The notes beneath the pieces are model-generated. The model was not told the origin of the DNA and ran no database searches. It saw only the letters and a program-made list of their open reading frames with translations. 64,000 nucleotides of DNA from NCBI GenBank assembly GCA_035547755.1, contig DASZUG010000002.1, forward strand, positions 140,256 to 204,255. The letters are read 5' to 3'. The position numbers and the translations under genes were made by a program. Position 1 is the stretch's first letter, and every line of letters starts with the position of its first letter. This DNA comes from Mesorhizobium_L sp035547755. Lineage in GTDB: Bacteria; Pseudomonadota; Alphaproteobacteria; Rhizobiales; Rhizobiaceae. Of the stretch, positions 9,601 to 17,293 are shown one piece after another.

Positions 9601-12594
9601 TCAGTGCGCCTCGTCCCAATTGTGGGCGGCGCGGGCGTCCACATGAAGAGGCACAGCCATCGACACAGCCGGCATGGCGGCGTTTTCCATGACATGCCGG
9701 ATGACCGGAATGGCCTTTTCGACCTCCTCTTCCGGCGCCTCAAAGATCAGCTCGTCATGCACTTGCAGAAGCATGGCCGTGTTCGATAGCCCCGCCTTGC
9801 CCAGTGCATCCTCCATCCTGACCATGGCGCGGCGGATGATGTCGGCGGCCGAGCCCTGGATGGGCGCATTGATCGCGGCGCGCTCGTTGAAGGCGCGGAC
9901 GGACGGATTGGAAGAGCGGATTTCCGGATAATGCGCGCGGCGGCCGAAGATGGTCGTGACATAGCCGTTCTGGCGCGCCTCGGCCTTGGTGCGGTCCATA
10001 TAGTCGCGGATACCGGGAAAGCGCTGGAAATAGCGCTTGATATAGTCGGCCGCTTCTTCGCGCGGAATGGACAACTGATTGGCGAGGCCAAAAGCCGAGA
10101 TGCCGTAGATGATGCCGAAATTGATCGCCTTGGCGCGGCGGCGCACCTCCGGCGGCATGCCTTCCACCGGCACGGCGAACATTTCCGACGCCGTCATGGC
10201 GTGGATGTCGATGCCGTCGGCGAAAGCCTGCTTCAATTGGGGAATATCCGCGACATGGGCGAGCACGCGCAATTCGATCTGGCTGTAGTCGGCCGAGATC
10301 AGCTTGTGGCCCGGCTCGGCGATGAAGGCGGTGCGGATCTTGCGGCCTTCCGCCGTGCGGATCGGAATATTCTGCAGATTCGGCTCGGAGGAGGAGAGCC
10401 GCCCTGTCGTCGTCGCGGCCAGCGCGTAGGAGGTGTGGACGCGCTTCGTCTCCGGATGGATATAGCCCGGCAAAGCGTCGGTGTAGGTCGATTTCAGCTT
10501 GGTAAGCTGACGCCAATCGACGATCCTGCGCGGGAGTTCATGGCCTTCCGCCGCAAGGTCCTCCAGCACGCGCGCCGAGGTCGTCCATTGGCCGGTCTTG
10601 GTCTTTGTCGCGCCGGGCAGTCCCATGCGGCCGAACAATATGTCGCCGAGCTGTTTCGGCGAGCCGATGGTGAAACGCTCGCCCGCAAGCTGGTAGATCT
10701 CGGCCTCGAGCGCCGCGGCGCCCTGCGCCAGATCGCCCGAGAGGCGGCTCAATATCTGGCGATCGACGGAAATGCCGCGCGATTCCATCCTTCCCAGGAC
10801 CGGCACCAGCGGCCGTTCCAATCTCTCATAGACGGAGACGAGGCCCTTGGCGGCAAGGCGGGGCTTCAGGACGCGCCAGAGCCTCAGCGTCACGTCGGCG
10901 TCCTCGGCGGCGTAACAGGTGGCGCGGTCGATATCGACGAAGTCGAAGGTGACGGAGGATTTGCCGCTGCCGGTCAGTTCCTTGTAATGGATCGTCTTGT
11001 GCCCGAGCCAACGCTCCGCCAGCCCGTCCATGCCGTGGCCGCCATTCGAGCCGTTGGCGCCGGCATCGCAGACATAGGAGATCAGCATCGTGTCGTCGAA
11101 GGGTGCGATCGTGATGCCGTGGCGCAGCATCAGCAGCCAGTCGAATTTCATGTTATGGGCGATCTTCAACACCGCCCTGTCTTCCATCAGCGGCTTGATC
11201 GCGGCGAGCGCGTCTCGGATCGGAATCTGGTTTTCGTGCAGTCCGCCGCCAAGCAGATCGCCGGCGCCGGCCTTGTGGGAAAGCGGCACATAGGCGGCAT
11301 GGCCGGGGCGGATGGCGAGCGAAAAGCCGCAAAGCTCCGCCTGCATCGGGTCGAGCGAATTTGTCTCCGTGTCGAAGGCGACAAGACCTTCTTCCGCCGC
11401 CTCCGCCACCCAGGCTTCCAGCGTCGCGAGGTCGCGGATGCAATGATAGGCGTTGGTGTCGATCGTCTCCGCCACAGCCGCCTCGGCGCGCGCCTGGGCG
11501 AGCGCGAGGGGGGTATTTCCTTCCCCCTTGAGGGGAGGGTGGCCAGGCGCAGCCTGGCCGGGTGGGGTGATTGCAGCAGCGACCCCCTCCGTCTGTTTCG
11601 CAGACACCTCCCCCCCAAGGGGGGAGGAAATCCCCACATCCGGTCCATGCGTCTCGCCATCGCGCACCACTTCGATATGCGCCGGCTCGATCTCCGCCGG
11701 GTCGGCGCCCGTCGCTTCCGCGACCCGCCTTGTCAGCGAGGAAAACTCCATCGCCTTCAGGAAGGCGATCAGCTTCGCCCCGTCAGGCGGCTGCAACCGA
11801 AACGCGTCGAGCCCCATCTCGACCGGCACGTCATTTTTCAGCGTCACCAGCTGGCGCGACAGCAGCGCGTGCTCGGCGTTTTGAATCAGCGTCTCGCGGC
11901 GCTTGTTCTGCTTGATCTCCGAAGCGCGGGCGAGAAGCGTGTCGAGATCGCCATATTCCTCCAGCAATTGCGCCGCCGTCTTCGGCCCGATCCCCGGCAC
12001 GCCGGGAACGTTGTCGATGGAATCGCCGGTGAGCGCCTGCAAATCGATCATCTTTTCCGGCGGCACGCCCCATTTCTCGATGACCTCCGGGATACGGATC
12101 TCGCGGTCCTTCATCGGGTCGTACATGGAGACGGTCTCGCCGACGAGCTGCATCAGATCCTTGTCGGAGGAGATGATCGTGGTGTCGGCGCCGGCCTCAC
12201 AGGCAAGCCTGGCATAGGTGGCGATAAGATCGTCCGCCTCATAACCCTCCAGTTCGATGCAGGGCAGGTCGAAGGCGCGCGTCGCGTGGCGGATCAGCCC
12301 GAATTGCGGGATCAAATCCTCTGGCGGCTCGGAGCGGTTGGCCTTGTATTCGGAATAGATCGCGTGGCGGAAGGTCTCCGCCGAATAATCGAAGATGACG
12401 GCGAAATGCGTCGGTGTCACGCCCACCGAGGTATCGCGCGCGTCACGCAGGAGCTTCCACAGCATGTTGCAGAAGCCGGCCACCGCGCCGACCGGCAGGC
12501 CGTCGGATTTGCGCGTGAGCGGCGGCAGCGCGTGGTAAGCGCGGAAAATATAGCCGGATCCGTCGACAAGAAAAAGATGATCGCCCTGTTTCAT
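9601..12594 (-). CDS. polA: DNA polymerase I
   Basis: This 997-residue protein has all three PolA parts. The 5' nuclease domain covers about residues 1-290. The 3'-5' exonuclease domain follows from about 380 and keeps its active-site residues (FDTETNSLDP, IAHNMKFDWL, YAAEDADVTL). The polymerase domain shows motif A DYSQIELRVLAH, motif B RRAKAINFGIIYG and motif C LQVHDELIFE. It acts in Okazaki-fragment processing and repair. Residues of about 321-360, between the 5' nuclease and exonuclease domains, are encoded by a family A palindromic repeat that keeps the frame open. A probable sRNA gene lies upstream in the opposite orientation. Confidence 0.97.
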   Translation of the reverse strand: MKQGDHLFLVDGSGYIFRAYHALPPLTRKSDGLPVGAVAGFCNMLWKLLRDARDTSVGVTPTHFAVIFDYSAETFRHAIYSEYKANRSEPPEDLIPQFGLIRHATRAFDLPCIELEGYEADDLIATYARLACEAGADTTIISSDKDLMQLVGETVSMYDPMKDREIRIPEVIEKWGVPPEKMIDLQALTGDSIDNVPGVPGIGPKTAAQLLEEYGDLDTLLARASEIKQNKRRETLIQNAEHALLSRQLVTLKNDVPVEMGLDAFRLQPPDGAKLIAFLKAMEFSSLTRRVAEATGADPAEIEPAHIEVVRDGETHGPDVGISSPLGGEVSAKQTEGVAAAITPPGQAAPGHPPLKGEGNTPLALAQARAEAAVAETIDTNAYHCIRDLATLEAWVAEAAEEGLVAFDTETNSLDPMQAELCGFSLAIRPGHAAYVPLSHKAGAGDLLGGGLHENQIPIRDALAAIKPLMEDRAVLKIAHNMKFDWLLMLRHGITIAPFDDTMLISYVCDAGANGSNGGHGMDGLAERWLGHKTIHYKELTGSGKSSVTFDFVDIDRATCYAAEDADVTLRLWRVLKPRLAAKGLVSVYERLERPLVPVLGRMESRGISVDRQILSRLSGDLAQGAAALEAEIYQLAGERFTIGSPKQLGDILFGRMGLPGATKTKTGQWTTSARVLEDLAAEGHELPRRIVDWRQLTKLKSTYTDALPGYIHPETKRVHTSYALAATTTGRLSSSEPNLQNIPIRTAEGRKIRTAFIAEPGHKLISADYSQIELRVLAHVADIPQLKQAFADGIDIHAMTASEMFAVPVEGMPPEVRRRAKAINFGIIYGISAFGLANQLSIPREEAADYIKRYFQRFPGIRDYMDRTKAEARQNGYVTTIFGRRAHYPEIRSSNPSVRAFNERAAINAPIQGSAADIIRRAMVRMEDALGKAGLSNTAMLLQVHDELIFEAPEEEVEKAIPVIRHVMENAAMPAVSMAVPLHVDARAAHNWDEAH
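11516..11632. repeat. Family A palindromic repeat inside polA
   Basis: Two inverted arms (CCCCCTTGAGGGGAGGGTGG on the left; CCCCAAGGGGGGAGG on the right) and an inner hairpin GGCCAGGC-GCA-GCCTGGCC match the intergenic family A repeats. It is translated in frame as a Pro/Gly-rich linker of PolA containing SSPLGGEV, ITPPGQ and GHPPLKGEG. It ends at a domain boundary, so the polymerase is probably still active. Confidence 0.85.
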
Positions 12595-12715
12595 GGCTAA
12601 CGCCTAACGTGCCCCGCAAGGACTGTCCATGGCAAAGCGGCAGCTTGATTTCCGCTGCCGAAACATGCTGCCAATCGCAATCACGCCTTCGTTACAAACT
12701 TGTAATTTTCGTGCC

Positions 12716-12746
12716 CTTGAATCGCCATCATCAGAGGGCCAGATAA
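12716..12746 (+). promoter_or_regulatory. Candidate sigma-70 promoter for the sRNA upstream of polA
   Basis: CTTGAA at 12716-12721 resembles the alphaproteobacterial -35 CTTGAC. An -10-like CAGATA or AGATAA follows at 12740-12746 with 18-19 bases between. A start near 12752 would give a transcript of about 150 nt ending at the hairpin near 12899. Confidence 0.45.
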
Positions 12747-12751
12747 ACGCC

Positions 12752-12899
12752 ATCGGCAATTGTTTTAGCCGAGTCCGGAACAAGGCCCGTCCCCCGCCTA
12801 ACCGGACAACTGCGGCAGCCTCATCCCCCTCTCCGGGCTGCCGCATCGTTTCGAGTAAAGGCCGCCGTGGTTTCCCCTCCACCACGGCGGCCGTTTATT
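12752..12899 (+). ncRNA. Candidate trans-acting sRNA, RcsR1/alpha-r7 (Smr7C) type
   Basis: The 471-base gap between polA and the dipeptidase gene has no convincing protein gene but shows three consecutive hairpins. The stems are GTCCGG/CCGGAC, TGCGGCAGCC/GGCTGCCGCA and a 12-bp terminator stem GGCCGCCGTGGT/ACCACGGCGGCC (12860-12892), the last followed by GTTTATTG. Each loop is C-rich and carries a CCCCC or CCCCUCC run able to pair with Shine-Dalgarno sequences. From memory, the rhizobial sRNA RcsR1 (Smr7C, alpha-r7 family) is about 150 nt and lies beside polA; size, place and structure agree. The exact 5' end is inferred from the promoter-like boxes. Confidence 0.65.
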
Positions 12900-13065
12900 G
12901 TGTCAAAACAGGCCGTGGATTTGAACACGCGGAACGCGCCCGCAAGGCTTCCAGCGATCGCACCGCACTGAAAAATGTTTCCCTTTCGAAAAGCATGCCT
13001 CGGCAGGGCGGTTCCAATTGACCGCCCGTCGCTCTAAGGTGCGGCGTTCATTCGAAAGGCATGCC

Positions 13066-14484
13066 ATGACCGCTCCGACCAAAGTGCTCGCCGCCCTCGA
13101 CGAAGGGCTTCCCGCCAGCCTCGACCGGTTGTTCGAGCTTCTGCGAATCCCCTCCATCTCGACCGATCCGGCCTATGCGGAAGCCTGCCAGAAGGCAGCC
13201 GAATGGATGGTCCGGGATCTGCAGTCGATCGGCTTCGAGGCAACCGTCAGGCCGACGAAAGGCAGGCCGATGGTCGTCGCCCATCATCCGGGGCCGGACG
13301 CCTCGGCGCCGCATATCCTGTTCTACGGCCATTACGACGTGCAGCCGGTCGATCCGCTCAGCCTTTGGGAGAACGATCCTTTCGATCCGAAAATCAAGGA
13401 AGCCGGCAAGGATAGGAAAATCATCACCGGCCGCGGCTCGGCCGACGACAAGGGTCAGTTGATGACCTTCGTGGAAGCCTGTCGCGCCTACAAGAAGGCG
13501 GAGGGCAAACTGCCCCTTAAGGTGACGATCCTGCTCGAAGGCGAGGAGGAATCAGGCTCTCCGTCGCTGAAACCCTTCCTGGAAGCCAATGCGAAGGAGT
13601 TGACCGCTGATTTCGCGCTTGTCTGCGACACCGGCATGTGGGATCTCGAGACGCCGGCGATCTCGGTCGGGCTGCGCGGTCTGGTCGGTGAGGAGATCAC
13701 CATCAAGGCGGCGGATCGCGACCTGCATTCCGGCCTTTATGGCGGCGCGGCGGCGAATCCGATCCACATCCTGACGAAGATTCTGGCCGACATGCGCGAC
13801 GAAAACGGCCATGTCACCATCCCAGGCTTCTATGACGGCGTGGAAGAAACGCCGCCGGACATCTTGAAGATGTGGGAAGGCCTGTCCGGCCGACCGGAAC
13901 ATTTTCTTACAGATATCGGGCTTTCGATCCCCTCCGGCGAAAAAGGCCGTTCGGTGCTGGAACTCACCTGGGCGCGGCCGACGGCCGAAGTGAACGGCAT
14001 TTCCGGCGGCTATACAGGAAAGGGCTTCAAGACGGTCATTCCGGCAGAAGCCTTCGCCAAGGTTTCCTTCCGTCTCGTCCACAAGCAGGACCCGGAAAAG
14101 ATCCGCGCCGCCTTCCGAGCCTTCGTCAAGGAACGGGTTCCCGCCGACTGCTCGGTCGAATTCGCCGAACATGGCGGCTCGCCGGCAATCCAGCTTCCCT
14201 ACGATTCGCCGGTCCTCAACGCCGCGCGCGAAGCGCTCGACGCCGAATGGCCGAAAAAGGCGGTGATGATCGCCATGGGCGGCTCGATCCCGATCGTCGG
14301 CGATTTCCAGAAACTGCTCGGCATGGATTCACTTCTGGTCGGTTTCGGCCTGCCGGACGACCGCGTCCATTCGCCCAACGAGAAATACGAGCTTTCCTCC
14401 TTCCACAAGGGGCAGCGCTCCTGGGCGCGCATTCTCGCCGCGCTTGCCGATGCGCACGCGGCCGGAAAGCTTGCCGGGCACTGA
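13066..14484 (+). CDS. M20 family metallo-dipeptidase
   Basis: This 472-residue M20/M25/M40 peptidase hydrolyses dipeptides or related amides with two zinc ions in the cytoplasm. It shows the metal-site motif FYGHYDVQPVDP, then GRGSADDKGQ, EGEEESGSPSL with the catalytic Glu pair, and the dimerisation domain in the middle. No signal peptide is visible. The ATG at 13066 fits the family start (MTAPTKVLAALDEGLPASLDRL); an ATG five bases earlier is out of frame. It ends one base before the RNase D gene. Confidence 0.88.
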   Translation: MTAPTKVLAALDEGLPASLDRLFELLRIPSISTDPAYAEACQKAAEWMVRDLQSIGFEATVRPTKGRPMVVAHHPGPDASAPHILFYGHYDVQPVDPLSLWENDPFDPKIKEAGKDRKIITGRGSADDKGQLMTFVEACRAYKKAEGKLPLKVTILLEGEEESGSPSLKPFLEANAKELTADFALVCDTGMWDLETPAISVGLRGLVGEEITIKAADRDLHSGLYGGAAANPIHILTKILADMRDENGHVTIPGFYDGVEETPPDILKMWEGLSGRPEHFLTDIGLSIPSGEKGRSVLELTWARPTAEVNGISGGYTGKGFKTVIPAEAFAKVSFRLVHKQDPEKIRAAFRAFVKERVPADCSVEFAEHGGSPAIQLPYDSPVLNAAREALDAEWPKKAVMIAMGGSIPIVGDFQKLLGMDSLLVGFGLPDDRVHSPNEKYELSSFHKGQRSWARILAALADAHAAGKLAGH

Positions 14485-14485
14485 C

Positions 14486-15103
14486 ATGGCGATCCGTTCT
14501 CACAAATACGACCTGCCCGACCTTTCTTCCTACGAGGTGGAGGCGATCGCCATCGATACGGAGACGCTGGGCCTCAACCCGCACCGGGACAGGCTATGCG
14601 TCGTGCAGATGTCGGCCGGCGACGGCAATGCCGACGTCATCCAGATCGCAGCAGGGCAAAAGGAAGCGCCGAACCTCATTCGGCTCCTCAGCAATCCCCG
14701 GATCACCAAGATCTATCATTACGGACGGTTCGATATCGCCGTGCTCTATCACGCCTTCGGCGTCATGCCCGAGCCGGTCTTCTGCACCAAGATCGCCTCG
14801 CGGTTGACCCGCACCTATACCGATCGGCACGGCTTGAAGGACATCTGCTCCGAGCTCCTCGGAGTCAATCTGTCGAAGGCGCAGCAATCGTCGGACTGGG
14901 CGGCCGAGACGCTGTCGCAGGAACAGCTTGATTACGCGGCCTCCGATGTCCTTTATCTGCACCAGTTGCGGGAGAAACTCATCGGGCGCTTGGTCAGGGA
15001 AAATCGGCTTGCCGAAGCGGAAGCCTGCTTCCGCTTCCTGCCGACCCGGGCGAAGCTCGATCTCATGGGTTGGGCGGAGCAGGACATCTTCGCCCATTCC
15101 TGA
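14486..15103 (+). CDS. Short ribonuclease D-like 3'-5' exonuclease
   Basis: This 205-residue protein has a single DEDDy exonuclease domain. The active-site residues are in IDTETLGL (D and E), YHYGRFDIAVL (D) and YAASDVLYLHQL (Y and D). It lacks the HRDC domains of full-length RNase D, as is usual for this short alphaproteobacterial form. It would trim structured RNA 3' ends. The start ATG at 14486 lies one base after the dipeptidase stop, so the two genes are probably co-transcribed. Confidence 0.87.
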   Translation: MAIRSHKYDLPDLSSYEVEAIAIDTETLGLNPHRDRLCVVQMSAGDGNADVIQIAAGQKEAPNLIRLLSNPRITKIYHYGRFDIAVLYHAFGVMPEPVFCTKIASRLTRTYTDRHGLKDICSELLGVNLSKAQQSSDWAAETLSQEQLDYAASDVLYLHQLREKLIGRLVRENRLAEAEACFRFLPTRAKLDLMGWAEQDIFAHS

Positions 15104-15144
15104 GGGGCGTGATCCGAGGCTATCGGATCTTCGTCCCGGCAGTG

Positions 15145-15378
15145 GGTCCTTCGAGGCTCGCTTCGCTCGCACCTCAGGATGAGGGAGTCAGGAGCGGCCG
15201 GCCTCACCACGCGCCAGATCGCGCAGCTTCGCTCGCACCTCAGGATGAGGGAGTCAGGAGCCTGTTTCCAGCGCGGTTGCAGCACGTGAGCTTCGTTCGC
15301 ACCTCAGGATTGAGAGAGACAGGCGCAAACGGTCCTCATCCTGAGGTGCGAGCGAAGCGAGCCTCGAAGGACGCACCC
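15145..15378. repeat. Family C palindromic repeat cluster
   Basis: The 396-base gap between the convergent RNase D and YidB-type genes is mostly this cluster. The arms are GGTCCTTCGAGGCTCGCTTC followed by GCTCGCACCTCAGGATGAGG, and the inverse at 15330-15378. Two partial copies of the same core (near 15228 and 15289) lie between. The rest of the gap shows nothing recognisable. The strong dyad could end transcription from both sides. Confidence 0.85.
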
Positions 15379-15499
15379 AACAGGAGAGTCGGACATGAGT
15401 ACCGGTGGCGTAATCACACAACAGATTGCCCCGGTCTGAAATGAAAATGCTGGACCGCCTCGCGGCGATCCGGCATCTTACGTCCTTATCAGGCAAATA

Positions 15500-15985
15500 T
15501 CAGCTCTGGCGGCCCCAGATATTGTCGGCCTCGTCGGCTGTCGGAACGCGGCCATGCGGCGTCATCTGGTCAATTGCCGAAGGCAGGTTCTGCGACAGGC
15601 GCTGAAGCAGTTCGTCCTTCGACAGGCCGGTCTGCTGCGCAAGCTTGGCGAGTGTATCGGAGCCGATGGCATTTTCGAGGTCGTTCGGCCGGATCGGCTC
15701 GTTGGCGCCGGCGCTCACCCAAGAATCCGCCTTGTCGCCATGGCCGGCCTGTTTCAGCCCGTCCAGAACCTCGCCAAGACCGCCTGCAACCGTTCCGCCC
15801 GTCGCCGCACCGCCCAACATGCCGCCGAGGCTGCCCAGAAGGCCGCCGAGTCCGCCCGAGGACCCACTCGCCGCACCGCCGGCGTCCGCCGGCGCGGTGC
15901 GCGCCTGCTGCTCGTGATTGACGAACGCTCTCAAGGCAACCACGCCGAGCATCGCCAGCGCTGCTTTGGAAAGATCGAGACCCAT
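15500..15985 (-). CDS. YidB family (DUF937) protein
   Basis: This 161-residue protein matches the YidB/DUF937 pattern. It has a short hydrophobic N-terminus (about residues 8-22), then a Gly/Ser/Ala-rich low-complexity stretch (about 35-72), then a helical domain ending in TADEADNIWG. The conserved core segment is LAQQTGLSKDELLQRLSQ with the PSAIDQMTPHG motif. The function of the family is not established. It is transcribed alone and converges on the RNase D gene across the family C repeats. Confidence 0.8.
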   Translation of the reverse strand: MGLDLSKAALAMLGVVALRAFVNHEQQARTAPADAGGAASGSSGGLGGLLGSLGGMLGGAATGGTVAGGLGEVLDGLKQAGHGDKADSWVSAGANEPIRPNDLENAIGSDTLAKLAQQTGLSKDELLQRLSQNLPSAIDQMTPHGRVPTADEADNIWGRQS

Positions 15986-16104
15986 ATTCTGTCCTCCTGT
16001 TCCGGGGGAAAATGCTGTTCGAACTCCTCGCCCTAAATGATCTTAGCAGGTGAAGTTGTCTCTGAATATGACCTTCCGCCCCGCGACAATTGGAGCCAAA
16101 ATTC

Positions 16105-17181
16105 TCAAGGGCGCAGGGCAGCGACGATGTCGCGTGCGAGCTCGGCGAAAAGCGCGTCGCGATTGGCCCTCGACGCATTCGAAGCCGTCAGGAACGCGGC
16201 GATGATGACGCTCTTTCCGCCCGGCCATGTCACCACGCCGATATCGTTGAAAGCGGCAGTCTTGCCGCCGATCGTCATCGAGGTCCCTGACTTATGGGCG
16301 AAGCGAATATTCGACGGCAACCCTGCCGCAAGGCGTTTCGGCACGGTCTGCCCATGCATGAGATCGAGAAGGTACTCCGTCGATTTCGGGGAAAGCAATT
16401 GACCCTCCCAGAGCTTGCGGAGAAATGCGACAGCGGCCCCGGGCGTCGAGCGATTGCGCGGATCGGCGAGGAACGCTTTATAGCCCTGTTCCAGTCTTTT
16501 CTGCCGCACCGCGGCGGTCTCGACGGACGGCGCATCCTTCACATCGCCGAGACCGGAAAAGATATGCGCCACCTCGCCTTCACCAATATCGATGCGCATG
16601 CCTTCTATGCCGTGCGCTTGCAGAAATTTCGTGACGGCCTCGCCTCCGCCAGCGAGGCTCAAAAGCTTGTCGGCCGCTGTATTGTCGCTTTTGCTGACGG
16701 CGTAGCCCAGCAATTGCTTCACGGTGAAGACCATGCTTTCGCCCTTGAAATGTTTGCCGATGAAGCTGGCGCCTGGACGAAGATCGGTACGCGTCACCGT
16801 GATTTTCCGGTCAAGAGACAGATTGCCGGCTTCCACCTCCGACAGAACGGCGGCGCCAAGCGGCGCCTTGAACACGCTCATCATCGGATAAGCCTCGTTC
16901 GCATTGACCTGCCATCTCCGGCCGCTTTCGAGATCGAGCACCGCCACGCCCAGCGTGCCCGGACGAGCGCTATGGGCAAGCTTCTCAAGATTGGCTTGGA
17001 GATCGACGATCGACGGATGGCTCTTGTCGCCGGCGGCGATCGAGCGGGAAATGAAGACCATGTTCAATGCCGCGGCAAAAAGCGCAGCGAAGGCGAGACG
17101 GAGAGCGAAAAGGCCTCGATCAGGCCGTGCGCGGCAACGGGGACCGCAGGCCGAGCGTTCGTTCAACATGCTGATTTTCAT
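16105..17181 (-). CDS. Class A beta-lactamase-type serine hydrolase
   Basis: This 358-residue exported enzyme shows the three class A boxes: SVFK with the nucleophile Ser (102-105), SDN (165-167) and KSG (297-299). A Glu in GEGEV (about 201-203) may be the general base, but no standard RxExxxN omega-loop motif is seen, so it resembles the PER/CfxA-like A2 branch. A basic and hydrophobic N-terminus (about 20-50) is a signal or anchor. The ATG at 17181 is chosen because GGAG lies upstream, better than an ATG 15 bases earlier. It diverges from a class A PBP gene. Hydrolysis of beta-lactams is likely but unproven. Confidence 0.82.
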   Translation of the reverse strand: MKISMLNERSACGPRCRARPDRGLFALRLAFAALFAAALNMVFISRSIAAGDKSHPSIVDLQANLEKLAHSARPGTLGVAVLDLESGRRWQVNANEAYPMMSVFKAPLGAAVLSEVEAGNLSLDRKITVTRTDLRPGASFIGKHFKGESMVFTVKQLLGYAVSKSDNTAADKLLSLAGGGEAVTKFLQAHGIEGMRIDIGEGEVAHIFSGLGDVKDAPSVETAAVRQKRLEQGYKAFLADPRNRSTPGAAVAFLRKLWEGQLLSPKSTEYLLDLMHGQTVPKRLAAGLPSNIRFAHKSGTSMTIGGKTAAFNDIGVVTWPGGKSVIIAAFLTASNASRANRDALFAELARDIVAALRP

Positions 17182-17293
17182 CACTTTTCTCTCCATCTTA
17201 CGGCCCGATCTTCATCGCAATTTCTGAAAATTTGGCTTAACCCCACTTTAAATCGCCGCATTTAGGTTTCATTGCCGCGCGCGACTTCTGGGA

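Noticed and set aside
9931..12600. Very long open frame (about 889 codons) on the plus strand opposite polA
   Set aside because: The minus strand has all PolA motifs. The opposite frame is Arg/His/Asp-rich without recognisable domains, a usual artefact of high-GC coding DNA.
12604..13021. Small open frames on both strands between polA and the dipeptidase gene
   Set aside because: They lack good start signals and family-like sequence, and the region folds as an sRNA with a terminator.
15145..15378. CRISPR-like repeat array
   Set aside because: The copies are inverted, partial and unevenly spaced with no uniform spacers, and no cas genes are present.
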